From Nitromaritima sp964584125 (GTDB lineage Bacteria > Nitrospinota > Nitrospinia > Nitrospinales > VA-1), in the NCBI GenBank assembly GCA_964584125.1, contig CAZOYP010000001.1, positions 56,763-120,762 on the forward strand: DNA of 64,000 bases, in the 5' to 3' direction. The stretch's first letter is position 1. The number at the start of each line of letters is the position of its first letter. Shown piece after piece: positions 17,241 through 26,880 of this stretch. A program made the position numbers and the translations under genes. The notes below the pieces were generated by a model that saw only the letters and a program-made list of their open reading frames with translations, was not told the DNA's origin and searched no databases.

Positions 17241-19421
17241 TTAACTCGGTCTAAGAGAAGAAATGATGGGGACTACTAAGGGGTCACCAACCGGAATAGA
17301 ATTGATATCTTTTCCTGGGTTATAACTCGCAAGCAACCAAAATGGGATCGTATATATTTCGTTGCATATATGCCATGCAGTTTCACCCTTAAGCATGTTT
17401 CTAACCAAAAGTTTATCAATCTGATAATTATTAAAAAAGTCTTCCTGAATGCCTTTATGGTATTCCTGCCTTTTTTCTTCAAAAATACCCGGCTTTATAT
17501 TGTTAAATGGTACTTTTATTTTAGAATGGACATTTAGTCTTGATCGTTTATTCATTCTGTTTAGTTTTAAAAGTGTTTTTACACTTAGCTGGCTCCAATC
17601 CGCGTAGTGACTTAAGGTTTCATCAAAGTCAACAACAATAATCCCAATTTGTGATGAGCTTAGAGATTTCTTTTTATTAACAAAAGAAACTGGAAGAAAT
17701 GCTGGCCTATCCTTATTAGCTTCATCAACAGACTTAAGATGGGCAAGTTTAATCTTAAAATTTTGGCTAATTGATTTAGATGAATTTTTCGATTTTTGAT
17801 TAAGTCTATTATTTTTTAATCTATTATTACTTGAATTAGAAGTGGTTATACTTATATTATCATTCGATAAATTTACCCTAGAAGGGACTCTTAATAACCA
17901 ACCAGGAATAATTTGATCTGGATATTTAATTTGATTTAGCTTTATTAGTAGACTTACACTCGTATCAAAACGATTAGCAATTTTTGTTAGATTATCATTA
18001 CGACGCACTCTGTAATTAGTTGTTACAATACTATCTAATTTTTTATATCGTTTTGTCTTACGAGCAGGAGAATAAAAAGGTTTCGCTTTACTAGGTAAAC
18101 GCAGAACCTGTCCGATATATATTTTATTCCTATGGTTCAGAGAGTTGTAGGAATAAAGCTTGTCAACCGATGTCCTAAATCTGGTAGCAACTCCCGATAA
18201 TGTATCTCCTCTACGAACGGTATACCACTTTGAACGAATCTGCCTTTTGTGGCGCTCTCTTCCTGGAATAATTTGATAAAAATCTTTTGTTTGAGGTATT
18301 TTATTTTGAGGTGCTTGAAAAGTAAAGTTGCGCGGAATTCGTTTCTGACCAGATATAACAGGACGCCTTAGTGCTGGGTTGTATTTGGATATTTCATCAC
18401 GTGTCATATCAAAACGTGTCATAACACTACTAATGTCGACAAAATCTTTAAATATAATAGAAGATAAATTTAAAGGCTTTTCAAAAATAACATTTGGAAA
18501 GTATTTCTCCTGATTTTGAACTACATGTAGTGCAGCTAAAAACTCCGCGTAGAAATTTTTTGAGGCAAAACCAAAAGTACGGCTTCTATACCCTTTAATC
18601 ACGTCGACAATACTGGTGCCATGTCTTTTTTTTGCATTCTTCATTCCTTGTGTACCATGGTTATAAGCTGTGATGGCAAGTGGCCAACTTTGTAATGCTT
18701 CAAAGTTTAATTTTAAAAGTTTTGCCGCGGCAACTGTAGATAAAATAGGATCTCGCCTCTCATCTACATCATAACCAACTTGCATAAATAAACGCCCTGT
18801 TCCACGGGTAAATTGCCAAATTCCAGCTGCTCCAGCGCTTGAGTAAGCATTAACCTGAAAAGAAGACTCAACATGCGGAAGAATCGCGAGTTCGAAAGGT
18901 AATTTTGCTTCATTAAAAATTTTATGAATTTTGTCTTTATATAAGCCAGAAATTTTAAGACCATTCCTGAATCGATCTTTTTGACCTATTTGAACCCTAA
19001 GGTTACGCGAGGCCTTTCTAAAATTCGACTTCACTAAGTGATAAACTCTTTTAGCATCTTTACTTAATGAAAGAGGGTTTTTAGATCTGGATATTTTTAG
19101 TAATAAGTTTCTATACTTTCGTTTTACTCGCCCTAACCTACGCTCCCTTGCTCTTCTTGATAATTTTGAACCGTTTTTTATGTAAACAACTTCATAAATT
19201 ATTCCAAGGTTATTTGTATCATGTACTACATAATGGTCCGTAGTGTACTCACTGTAGATTTTCTTCCAAAATTCTACTCTCGGCTCAAGACCTACCGGAG
19301 TGGAAAAGTGGTAACGCTGTAATGTGTGAACATCTCTATTAAGGCTAGCGTGAGCATAGCTATGAGAAAACAGTGTTAATGAAGAAAATAAAAAAACTAT
19401 TATTTTTAATTTAACTAGCAA
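17241..19421 (-). CDS. mltD: MltD-type membrane-bound lytic transglycosylase with LysM repeats
   Basis: 726 residues, starting at TTG 19421. An in-frame TGA lies 6 bases upstream, AGGTGAG provides a Shine-Dalgarno, and the start is needed for the signal peptide (IIVFLFSSLTLFSHSYAHA). The SLT domain has its catalytic Glu at about 185 (LPHVESSFQ), then GAAGIWQFT and AITAYNHG. LysM domains begin near residues 399 (YTVRRGDTLSG) and 471 (YRVRRNDNLTK). Two weaker LysM-like units follow near 592 and 680. It cleaves peptidoglycan glycan strands. A perfect 16-base palindrome lies just upstream. Confidence 0.88.
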   Translation of the reverse strand: MLVKLKIIVFLFSSLTLFSHSYAHASLNRDVHTLQRYHFSTPVGLEPRVEFWKKIYSEYTTDHYVVHDTNNLGIIYEVVYIKNGSKLSRRARERRLGRVKRKYRNLLLKISRSKNPLSLSKDAKRVYHLVKSNFRKASRNLRVQIGQKDRFRNGLKISGLYKDKIHKIFNEAKLPFELAILPHVESSFQVNAYSSAGAAGIWQFTRGTGRLFMQVGYDVDERRDPILSTVAAAKLLKLNFEALQSWPLAITAYNHGTQGMKNAKKRHGTSIVDVIKGYRSRTFGFASKNFYAEFLAALHVVQNQEKYFPNVIFEKPLNLSSIIFKDFVDISSVMTRFDMTRDEISKYNPALRRPVISGQKRIPRNFTFQAPQNKIPQTKDFYQIIPGRERHKRQIRSKWYTVRRGDTLSGVATRFRTSVDKLYSYNSLNHRNKIYIGQVLRLPSKAKPFYSPARKTKRYKKLDSIVTTNYRVRRNDNLTKIANRFDTSVSLLIKLNQIKYPDQIIPGWLLRVPSRVNLSNDNISITTSNSSNNRLKNNRLNQKSKNSSKSISQNFKIKLAHLKSVDEANKDRPAFLPVSFVNKKKSLSSSQIGIIVVDFDETLSHYADWSQLSVKTLLKLNRMNKRSRLNVHSKIKVPFNNIKPGIFEEKRQEYHKGIQEDFFNNYQIDKLLVRNMLKGETAWHICNEIYTIPFWLLASYNPGKDINSIPVGDPLVVPIISSLRPS

Positions 19422-19436
19422 ATCTCACCTTTCGAC

Positions 19437-19452
19437 AATAACAATTGTTATT
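19437..19452. repeat. Perfect 16-base palindrome upstream of mltD
   Basis: AATAACAATTGTTATT is its own reverse complement. It ends 16 bases before the mltD TTG start and just upstream of its Shine-Dalgarno, a position suited to an operator or an RNA hairpin. Confidence 0.6.
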
Positions 19453-19643
19453 CATTTAATAGTAGTAGACCCAAGTAATGAAAGAAGGCACAAGTCACAA
19501 AAAAAGGAATTTTAGCGTAACTACTTTAATTTTAAGACGTTATCAGAGTCAAGTCGCCCAGTCAAGAAAATACATAAAATATAAAATCACTTTTTATATC
19601 TTAAGAGGTAAAGTTTTTTCAAAAAAGTTATAACACATTTGAC

Positions 19644-19934
19644 TTATATGTCTTTTGTCGAATATTCTCCGTTTAGCTTATAGACAAATGATAATAACTC
19701 GGCTACTACTTGGTATAACTCTGCGGGAATTTCTTTATTTAAATCAACTTGCGAAAGAAGGTGAACCAAGTCTGGATCTTCCTTGATAGGAATATTATTT
19801 TCTTTTGCAAGTGCAATAATTTTTTCAGCAATTTCCCCTCTGCCCTTAGCGGTAACCATGGGCGCTTTATTAGTTTGGCTATCGTACCTGAGTGATACAG
19901 CAGACCTCATTGAATTATTGTCTTTTCCAATCAT
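19644..19934 (-). CDS. FlhB C-terminal-domain-like flagellar protein
   Basis: 96 residues resembling only the cytoplasmic tail of FlhB/YscU (YlqH-like): AVSLRYD, KAPMVTAKGRGEIAEKI, LAKENNIPIKEDPDL, LNKEIPAELYQVVAELLSFVY. The autocleavage NPTH motif is replaced by QTNKAPM. Such stand-alone proteins accompany fliK in several lineages and are thought to interact with the flagellar export gate. Its ATG overlaps the TGA of the fliK-like gene by 4 bases, so the two are coupled. Confidence 0.8.
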   Translation of the reverse strand: MIGKDNNSMRSAVSLRYDSQTNKAPMVTAKGRGEIAEKIIALAKENNIPIKEDPDLVHLLSQVDLNKEIPAELYQVVAELLSFVYKLNGEYSTKDI

Positions 19935-21502
19935 GTTGTCAAATCTACCAATCTTTTTTTATCAGCAACCAAAAGCTGATTTAGTTTATCACCTAAATTA
20001 TCCTCAATTTTAGAAACGACACGACATGATACGTTAGCACTGAATCCCAAAGATTCTAATTTTGAGCAAAGATCTTTGAGGTTACAGCTAATAAATTTAG
20101 ATATATCCGGGTTTTCAACATCAATTTTGATTGAAATTGATTCTTTTTTCATTTTGACATCAACACGAAGACTCCCTAGCGCAGACATATCTAAAAAGAA
20201 TACAAGGAGAACACCATTATTGTCTTTACTATTAGTGTAGCCCTCATCATCAATGCCCCTCAAATAAAGGTTAATAGTTTTTCCAATTATAAAAGGATCA
20301 GGAATCTGTAATACAATGGGTTGTCCTTCATGGCGAGCAAACTGATTAGTAAGTTGATTTAATTCAATATTATCTACTGCCCGGCGAACAATATTAATTA
20401 CCTTCATTAACTGGTGTCTCTGGTTTGGCACAATATGTTGTTCATCAAGCCTGGCTTCTAATTTATTAACTATCTTTAATAGTTGCCCCTTTAGATCAGT
20501 ATTTATATTTTTTAGCACACCGGCGTTTTTTTCAACTTGGAGAAAATTTTTTACTTTAGCCTCGTAATTTATTCCTGACAAATGTATTTGTTCTTTAAGT
20601 TGTGCATGATCTGGAACTGGATGGTTATTGGCTAATTGTTTAAAATTATATAAATCAATTGTTTTGGAAAGTTGTTTAATTAAATTGCTCTCAATGCCTA
20701 GGTTTTTAAAAGAATCAGAGGAATTAAACAGAAAGTTTAATTTTTGAATCATCTCGCTAAAAGCTTGTTTAAAGGGTAACAAGGCTTTAACATTAATAAA
20801 ATTAATTGGCTGAGAAGGTTTTTTAGGTTGGGCGACAAGCCGATATCCATCATCATAGGGAGTGAATACAAAGCTAGCAATTTCCCCCACTTTTGGTACT
20901 GCAGAAGGGAAATGGGCATTTATCAGCTTATCCATAATTTTGATAACCGCAGTATTTTTTTTAGAATCATCGATTATCGTAGCTTTTATCTCTTGCTTTG
21001 GCAGAAGATTCATACTCTCAATTTGACTGAGCGAAACTTTATTTAAAATAACATCTTTGGGAATAAAAATATTTGCCGGAAGTTTACTATCAAATTTATT
21101 GGAATTTTTAATAGACTCTGGGTTGGCTCCTTGCGCAACAACAGGTTTAGATAGTTTTTTACTAGACAAGTAAGTTTTATCCTCAAAAATGGATGGCGTT
21201 GAAATTGGAGAAGACGATAGCATTTTAAACTCTAAAGCTGAGCCTGTGGAAGTCTTCTTTACTTGAGCAGAAAATGAATGCCCAGGTTTTAAAGCATGCT
21301 GAGTTTCAACTATTATTCGCTTATTAGATATTTTTAGAATAGCTCTATTTTTCTCTGGCAATGACTCTAAAACAGTTGCCTTAAATAGTATCCCTGGCCT
21401 AAGAAATTTTTCTAAGTTATGCCGAAAATCGGACACTCCATCTACTGAGATCAGTTTTAATAAATTTTCCGGCAAACTATTAGGAACCAACTCAACCTCC
21501 AT
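19931..21502 (-). CDS. FliK-like flagellar hook-length control protein
   Basis: 523 residues. The C-terminal 100 residues match the hook-length control fold: FFLDMSALGSLRVDVKMK, then ISIKIDVENPDISKF and LESLGFSANVSCRVV. The rest is low-complexity, with serine- and lysine-rich stretches, as is usual for this family. It would measure hook length and switch export specificity through FlhB. The flhB-like gene overlaps its end, which supports the call. The N-terminus starts MEVELVPNSL with no strong Shine-Dalgarno. Confidence 0.7.
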   Translation of the reverse strand: MEVELVPNSLPENLLKLISVDGVSDFRHNLEKFLRPGILFKATVLESLPEKNRAILKISNKRIIVETQHALKPGHSFSAQVKKTSTGSALEFKMLSSSPISTPSIFEDKTYLSSKKLSKPVVAQGANPESIKNSNKFDSKLPANIFIPKDVILNKVSLSQIESMNLLPKQEIKATIIDDSKKNTAVIKIMDKLINAHFPSAVPKVGEIASFVFTPYDDGYRLVAQPKKPSQPINFINVKALLPFKQAFSEMIQKLNFLFNSSDSFKNLGIESNLIKQLSKTIDLYNFKQLANNHPVPDHAQLKEQIHLSGINYEAKVKNFLQVEKNAGVLKNINTDLKGQLLKIVNKLEARLDEQHIVPNQRHQLMKVINIVRRAVDNIELNQLTNQFARHEGQPIVLQIPDPFIIGKTINLYLRGIDDEGYTNSKDNNGVLLVFFLDMSALGSLRVDVKMKKESISIKIDVENPDISKFISCNLKDLCSKLESLGFSANVSCRVVSKIEDNLGDKLNQLLVADKKRLVDLTT

Positions 21503-21564
21503 TCGATAAATAAAAAGGACTTGAGGTATGAAAAATAAAGCATCTTATAGGGTGCGAATTTTTT

Positions 21565-21906
21565 TTAAACGGTAAGGTTAATTTTCTGTCCCTGATGAGA
21601 AATATTATTAAAAATATTTTCTTGAATAGAAAATGAGTGGGGTGTCTCAAAGTCATTAGTTTGCTCTGGTTTCTTTCTAATCCTTATCTCGCGTCTTCGT
21701 TTGCCTTCAGATTCGGTTTGGTTTGAGTTTTCTAATTTCTCAGGTTCCTGAACTTCAACTTGTTTTAATTCATTGGCAACAATTTGATCATCTTGAATTT
21801 GTTGAGCAGTAGTTGAAGGAAGATGCTGAACTGTATGTTGTAATTTTTCCGCAACGGTTCCCATTTGAAGGATTTGCTGCGTATTTATAGTTCCTGTTGT
21901 TGGCAT
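21565..21906 (-). CDS. Small hydrophilic protein of the flagellar cluster
   Basis: 113 residues, not assigned to a named family. It begins MPTTGTINTQQILQMG, continues with a glutamine/glutamate-rich stretch, a basic patch (GKRRREIRIRKK near residue 68) and a tail ending KINLTV. No signal peptide. It sits between fliL and the fliK-like gene on the same strand, so a flagellar role is inferred from position. A 7-base inverted repeat (21919-21939) lies upstream. Confidence 0.55.
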   Translation of the reverse strand: MPTTGTINTQQILQMGTVAEKLQHTVQHLPSTTAQQIQDDQIVANELKQVEVQEPEKLENSNQTESEGKRRREIRIRKKPEQTNDFETPHSFSIQENIFNNISHQGQKINLTV

Positions 21907-22022
21907 GGCAGAATGATTAATGGTTGAAAATTAACCATTTAAATATAGCTCAACAACATCCATTGTCAAGGGCCCAAATCATCAATTAAATACCTTATTA
22001 CCTTTACGGCAAAAGAAAAAAG

Positions 22023-22625
22023 CTACTTAATAATAAATTCTGAGAAAAAAACATCTTTAACAACACCCGTACCAACTGGTAAAAGTTCGTTAACCTTGGT
22101 CATAATTCTTTTTTTAACACGTTCCTTAGTAGATTTTGTTTTTGTGGTGAGGTTTATATAGTTTTCATTAAGTAGGATGTTAAAAATTCTTTTTCGAATA
22201 CTAGGAAGATTTTTAGAAATTTCAGTGCCCAATGCCCCATTGCTCATGCTAAAACTTGGGGTGGCTAGAAGAAAATGACCCGAATTTTCTTTATTTTTTA
22301 ATTTGATTGGAAAAAAAAACGACTTAAGAGGATACATGTGTACTCTTTCAAAATTTGGCTGAAGTGATTCACTAACAGGTTCATTCGCCGCTATATCTTC
22401 TGTACCGGAATCACCCCCATCCTCTTCTACAATATCGACTTTAGCATCGTCACCAGAGAGAAAAAAATATGCTGCTCCACCAACAAGCAAAAGAAGAACC
22501 AAAGCCCCTCCTCCTACCATCATCATCAATTTTTTATCCGATTTGATCCTAGCAATTAGACCGGTATCTTCACCGTCCGTTTTCGTTTTGTCATTTTCCG
22601 CAGTTGCTTGATCTTCTTCAGCCAT
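22023..22625 (-). CDS. fliL: Flagellar basal body protein FliL
   Basis: 200 residues. A charged cytoplasmic N-terminus leads to one membrane helix (MMMVGGGALVLLLLVGGAAY, about residues 34-53). An acidic linker and the FliL periplasmic domain follow (FPIKLKNK, then IFNILLNENYINL and FSEFIIK at the end). FliL surrounds the stators and supports torque. It is the first gene of the local flagellar set on the minus strand and lies 17 bases after coaE, possibly in the same transcript. Confidence 0.8.
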   Translation of the reverse strand: MAEEDQATAENDKTKTDGEDTGLIARIKSDKKLMMMVGGGALVLLLLVGGAAYFFLSGDDAKVDIVEEDGGDSGTEDIAANEPVSESLQPNFERVHMYPLKSFFFPIKLKNKENSGHFLLATPSFSMSNGALGTEISKNLPSIRKRIFNILLNENYINLTTKTKSTKERVKKRIMTKVNELLPVGTGVVKDVFFSEFIIK

Positions 22626-22642
22626 ATTTTTTAACCCTTAAA

Positions 22643-23260
22643 CTAAACTTTATTCTTAGAAAAGCTCTTTAAATCTAGATACAACTTATGAACTTGGTGC
22701 TTTAATTGTTCTCTACCAGTTGTGTTATACAAAACATAATCGGCATAATTCAATTTTTGCGCTAGTGGCATTTGTATTTTAAGACGTTTTTCAACCGAAG
22801 TTGAGGATTCTCCGTCACGGCAAATCACCCGTTCAATTTGAAGTTCTTGAGTACTCTGAACAACTATAACTTTATCTACATTTTTATAATTATTTGATTC
22901 AATCAGTAAGGCAGAATCAATAATGACAACCGCTGTAGGATCATTCTTTTGATGTTCAAAATATATTTTTTTTTCTTCTGCGATTACACGGTGATGCAAA
23001 ATAGCCTCTAAGGTTTTTCTTTTGCTATTACAATGAAAAATCTCAGCTGCCAATTTTGATCTATCCAAAGTATTATCAGAACGCAAATACTCAACGCCAA
23101 ACTGATTAACTATTTCTTCCCAGGCAGGCTCATAAGGAGCAACAAGTCGTCTACAAATTAAATCAGCATGAATCACCTGTGCCCCTAACTCGTCAAAGTA
23201 AGATGCAGCAAGAGACTTACCTGACCCTATACTTCCTGTCAACCCAACTAAAATAGACAT
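22643..23260 (-). CDS. coaE: Dephospho-CoA kinase
   Basis: 205 residues, standard length. The P-loop GLTGSIGSGKS is at residues 6-16, followed by HADLICRRL and the lid region ICRDGESSTSVEKRL. It phosphorylates dephospho-CoA, the last step of coenzyme A synthesis. AAGGAG precedes the ATG at good spacing. It lies 12 bases after the aminotransferase gene in the same direction. Confidence 0.93.
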   Translation of the reverse strand: MSILVGLTGSIGSGKSLAASYFDELGAQVIHADLICRRLVAPYEPAWEEIVNQFGVEYLRSDNTLDRSKLAAEIFHCNSKRKTLEAILHHRVIAEEKKIYFEHQKNDPTAVVIIDSALLIESNNYKNVDKVIVVQSTQELQIERVICRDGESSTSVEKRLKIQMPLAQKLNYADYVLYNTTGREQLKHQVHKLYLDLKSFSKNKV

Positions 23261-23272
23261 AAAAACTCCTTA

Positions 23273-24130
23273 TCATTCGAAGCGTTCTATAAAGTTCTCA
23301 TATAAGGAAATCAAACCTTGAGTAATCGGGCCAGGTTTTCCGTCACCAATTATTTTTTCATCCAAGCGAGTAACTGGCATAAGGTGTTTTACAGAACCTG
23401 TTAAAAATATTTCATCTACATTGTCTAATATTTCAACTGGCCAGCAACCTTCTTCGATTCTAAGTCCGCTTTCGTGACCTAATCGAATAACCACCTTTCT
23501 TGTAATTCCGGCTAATATTCCACAATCAAGGGAAGGTGTAAAAAGACCCCCGTCTCGCACAAAAAAGAAATTACTTGTTGTACTTTCAGTTAGATGGCCA
23601 AGAGAATTCAACATCAGTGCATCATGAGCACCAAGTCTCCCTGACTCTATTTTAGCAAGTACATTATTTAGATAATTACCCGTTTTAATACCAGGGTTAA
23701 GGGCATTTTTAGAGTTTCTTTGAACGCTTACAATGGCTAGATGAATACCATTTTCATATAATTCAGGGGGATATATATGAGCTGGTGTAACATAAATAAG
23801 AACGAGTGGCGAGTGACATGTTAATGGGTCAATATTAACATCACCTAGCCCACGTGTAACTACAATGCGAATATAGGATTCTGAATTTTCTGCATCAGCA
23901 AGAGTCAAATTGATCTGCTCCTTAAACCAAGAGGTACTATACGGAATAGTAAGCGCAATTCCCTTCGCAGATTGATGCAATCGGTTTAAATGTTCATCAA
24001 GAAAACATGGGCGATTTTTTCTAGTATTAATAACTTCATAAATACTATCTCCAAACAAAAAACCATGATCAAAGACTGAAACACTAGCATCTTCTTTTAT
24101 TAACCCGTTAATATTAATGCGTGTATTCAT
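23273..24130 (-). CDS. Class IV PLP aminotransferase (IlvE / D-amino acid transferase type)
   Basis: 285 residues. VFDHGFLFGDSIYEVI near residue 20 is the fold-type IV opening. The PLP lysine is in NPGIKTGNYLNN, and ESTTSNFFFV and GILAGITRKVV bind the cofactor phosphate. Branched-chain aminotransferase, D-alanine transaminase and aminodeoxychorismate lyase share these motifs and cannot be told apart here. A branched-chain enzyme is my first guess. It lies between cvpA and coaE in a minus-strand run. Confidence 0.85.
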   Translation of the reverse strand: MNTRININGLIKEDASVSVFDHGFLFGDSIYEVINTRKNRPCFLDEHLNRLHQSAKGIALTIPYSTSWFKEQINLTLADAENSESYIRIVVTRGLGDVNIDPLTCHSPLVLIYVTPAHIYPPELYENGIHLAIVSVQRNSKNALNPGIKTGNYLNNVLAKIESGRLGAHDALMLNSLGHLTESTTSNFFFVRDGGLFTPSLDCGILAGITRKVVIRLGHESGLRIEEGCWPVEILDNVDEIFLTGSVKHLMPVTRLDEKIIGDGKPGPITQGLISLYENFIERFE

Positions 24131-24156
24131 AAAAACTAATCACTAAAAGATAAAAT

Positions 24157-24891
24157 TTATTGATTTGAAAAAGATTCTATAAGGTCATTTAATTTACTCT
24201 TATCTTCTTTTGTATAATTTTCCATAACACCTTCTTTTGGACTTTTATTCTCCCTATTCTGTATCGTATCCAATAATTCATCCTTTTTATTTTTTATTTG
24301 CTCAGTAATTTCATCAAGGTCACCCATTTTTTTTATTTGTTTTTGAATTTCATTAACTGTTATATCTGGAGAAAGGTCTATAAATTTATTTCCATAGGAC
24401 TCTTGACCAACTAAAGAAATAATTTTCTCTATATAAGGAGTAATAATAGAACCTTGAGTAACCTTTTCATAACCACCACGAAACAAACTTAGAGGGAACA
24501 TTATGATAGCTATAATGACAAGCCCCTTAAGTGAACCAAGCAATCCACCTACGATTCGATCGGGAAAAGACATAACAATATTTCCATCCACACCTTTCCT
24601 AATTAGTCTTCCAATTAAATCAAAAACAATTTTAACTATGAAAAAAATAAACAGTGCTACTAAAATTTTAATAACAATAAAAGCGACTGTGAATTCGGAT
24701 AAGCGGGACATGATTTCTTGAGAAATCATCGACTGAAGATTGATTGAAAACTCTTCGTGATAGTCTACAGCTAAAACATAACCAACAAAATACCCAAGAA
24801 AAGAAAACACTTCCCTAACCATTCCTTTATAGAAAGAAAATAAAAAACAAATACCGACAACAAATATGATGATAAAATCAAAAATACTCAT
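24157..24891 (-). CDS. CvpA-family membrane protein
   Basis: 244 residues. Four hydrophobic segments lie in the first 150 residues, beginning FDFIIIFVVGICFLFSFYKG, with the family's GMVREVFSFLGYFVGY and DRIVGGLLGSLKGL. The C-terminal 90 residues are charged and helical and cytoplasmic or periplasmic. CvpA relatives were linked to colicin V production and envelope homeostasis; the exact role is unsettled. It precedes the aminotransferase gene by 26 bases. Confidence 0.82.
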   Translation of the reverse strand: MSIFDFIIIFVVGICFLFSFYKGMVREVFSFLGYFVGYVLAVDYHEEFSINLQSMISQEIMSRLSEFTVAFIVIKILVALFIFFIVKIVFDLIGRLIRKGVDGNIVMSFPDRIVGGLLGSLKGLVIIAIIMFPLSLFRGGYEKVTQGSIITPYIEKIISLVGQESYGNKFIDLSPDITVNEIQKQIKKMGDLDEITEQIKNKKDELLDTIQNRENKSPKEGVMENYTKEDKSKLNDLIESFSNQ

Positions 24892-24944
24892 ATTGAATAC
24901 ACCTTCATAATCATTTCTGTATCAGGCTATCGACCAAGACCACC

Positions 24945-25478
24945 TTACATATTTTTAATGATATAATTTTCGTAAATATTGCTAAATGTTGGTGTGAACA
25001 TATCGGGGTTATTTAGCATTAATCCCTTTATTTCAAACAAACCAAAATATCTGCCCTCAGAAATCTCAGTTTTGTTAATACAAATTTTTTTATCGGTAAT
25101 ACATTTATAAACCCGAATATGCTCCCAAAATGTTTTAATTTGTGCTGGAATAGACATAACTTCAATTAACTTGACATCTGAAATATTTAATTCTTCATCA
25201 ACCTCTCGTTTAGCACATTTATGGTAATTTTCTCCTGATTCAACATGCCCTGCAGCAGAAGAATCCCAAAGTCCAGGACTTTCATCCTTTGTCATAGCTC
25301 TCCTTTGCAGAAACAAACTCCCAAAAGTGTTAAAAACCAATACATGACTTGATCTATGCATTAAACCTTTAGAGTGGACTTGAGCACGGGTAGCTATGCC
25401 AATAATTAGGTCGTCTGCATCAACAACATCAAATATTTCATCACTTTGGTTTATACTCACTTGATCAGATTTTGGCAT
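24945..25478 (-). CDS. NUDIX hydrolase, IPP-isomerase-like subgroup
   Basis: 177 residues. The NUDIX box is complete in GHVESGENYHKCAKREVDEEL (G-x5-E-x7-RE-x2-EE). The N-terminal half (DEIFDVVDADDLIIGIATR and HRSSHVLVFN) resembles the YfcD/IPP isomerase-like group that hydrolyses nucleoside diphosphate derivatives. Cytoplasmic. It ends 12 bases after the HPr fusion gene begins the run. Substrate unknown. Confidence 0.85.
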   Translation of the reverse strand: MPKSDQVSINQSDEIFDVVDADDLIIGIATRAQVHSKGLMHRSSHVLVFNTFGSLFLQRRAMTKDESPGLWDSSAAGHVESGENYHKCAKREVDEELNISDVKLIEVMSIPAQIKTFWEHIRVYKCITDKKICINKTEISEGRYFGLFEIKGLMLNNPDMFTPTFSNIYENYIIKNM

Positions 25479-25490
25479 AAGGCCTTAAAA

Positions 25491-26816
25491 CTAAGATTTT
25501 TGATATTCACGTAGATAAGAAAGCCTGGGTGGGATTTCACCTTTTTCACAATAGTTATGTTTTGCAAGGAGCTTAAGGTCATCAATAACTCTTTTATCTC
25601 CCTCAAAAATTATTGTTTGATAGCCTTTATCAGCAATTATTCCTCCTACTTGCAAAAGACTCATAACCGACTTAGCATTAAATTTTTCTCCATCCACTAT
25701 CACAGACAATTCTAAGTCTTTAAATTGCCTTCCAATAATAGATATCAGTGTAGAGGGGCGAGCATGAAAACCCAAAGGTTTTGGGACAGGCAATTCTACC
25801 TTAACTATTTTAGTAAAATGTTTTAATATTTCATCTGCCAATATATTTCCTTCATTGATGAAATACTGACTATAATAAAAACCAAAATTAATGATTTTAT
25901 CCAAAAGAACATCTTTGTTAACTATCATAGAAATTCTAGTTCTATTTTCACCAGGCCGAATCTCATCTTCATGCCGCTCATAAAAGTGAGCTAACCACAA
26001 AGAGATCTCAAGCAGATGCAAAGGCATAGACACATAACCGCGTAACACTTTCAGGTCTTGGTATGCAACTTCAATTCTTGTGTTTTTAATATGTGTGTCA
26101 AAATCAGACTGAATGTTATGAATTAAGTTTTTATGCATACGAGCTCGTTTTTCATTATATTTCTTTAACACGGCCAACTTCAATTCATTCTTATTTTTTA
26201 ATTGAGAGATCTTAGAATCATTCATTAATCTCGAAATGTGCTTAATTTTTTCACATATTTCGATCACGTGCTCGCCTTCATCCCTAACTTGATCCTCAGC
26301 AATGTTTCTAGGCAACCTCGTATTGGATTCAATCTCAGTAAACTCAATCTGATTATCAATATCAATAGTGATATTTAAGCCGTTTGCATCCGCTGTTGAA
26401 CATAACTCTTTGAGTAAATCAAGGATAGAACTATTGAGAAATCCTAAAACAGCTAAAGAAGAATTTTTAAACTCATCTTGTTTTTGTTCTGATTCCCTCA
26501 AATTATAATAAGGGTATCGATCTAAAATGTGGCGAGTAAAAAAAGCCGCAATTGCCAAGTTCCTTATTGAGGCAAGACATTCAACAAAAAAACTCCATTT
26601 TTTATTTTCCCGCGCTCCATATTGGTCCATGAAGTTTTCTAAACACTCTGCTTCCTGAGTAAGATTCGAGTAAAATTTTCTGGAAATTTCTTTTTTTTCA
26701 TCAGCTCTACGTTTAAACAAAAAGAAAACGTTCAAAAATTGCTCGCATGGAGACTTAGCCAAAATAAGAAAATCTTCCTCAGATATAATTTGAGTTAAGG
26801 ATTTAGGTTCAACCAT
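25491..26816 (-). CDS. Helical protein fused to a C-terminal HPr domain
   Basis: 441 residues. About 85 C-terminal residues form an HPr domain with the phosphorylatable His at 351 (PKPLGFHARPSTLIS) and the regulatory-serine segment NAKSVMSLLQVG. HPr carries phosphate from PEP in the PTS. The first 335 residues are helical and charged, with no domain I recognise; NEKRARMHKNLIHNIQSD looks like coiled coil. No EI, EII or HPr kinase gene is in the window. The fusion suggests phosphorylation-dependent regulation rather than sugar transport. It is followed by the NUDIX gene 12 bases on. Confidence 0.8.
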   Translation of the reverse strand: MVEPKSLTQIISEEDFLILAKSPCEQFLNVFFLFKRRADEKKEISRKFYSNLTQEAECLENFMDQYGARENKKWSFFVECLASIRNLAIAAFFTRHILDRYPYYNLRESEQKQDEFKNSSLAVLGFLNSSILDLLKELCSTADANGLNITIDIDNQIEFTEIESNTRLPRNIAEDQVRDEGEHVIEICEKIKHISRLMNDSKISQLKNKNELKLAVLKKYNEKRARMHKNLIHNIQSDFDTHIKNTRIEVAYQDLKVLRGYVSMPLHLLEISLWLAHFYERHEDEIRPGENRTRISMIVNKDVLLDKIINFGFYYSQYFINEGNILADEILKHFTKIVKVELPVPKPLGFHARPSTLISIIGRQFKDLELSVIVDGEKFNAKSVMSLLQVGGIIADKGYQTIIFEGDKRVIDDLKLLAKHNYCEKGEIPPRLSYLREYQKS

Positions 26817-26880
26817 AATATCTATTAATACTATTATTCATAAAGGGATAAGTACTTATAGCAAGAGCTAAAAGAAAAAA

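Noticed and set aside
21919..21939. 7-base inverted repeat AATGGTT/AACCATT between fliL and the next gene
   Set aside because: No T run and a modest stem; it may be chance in AT-rich DNA.
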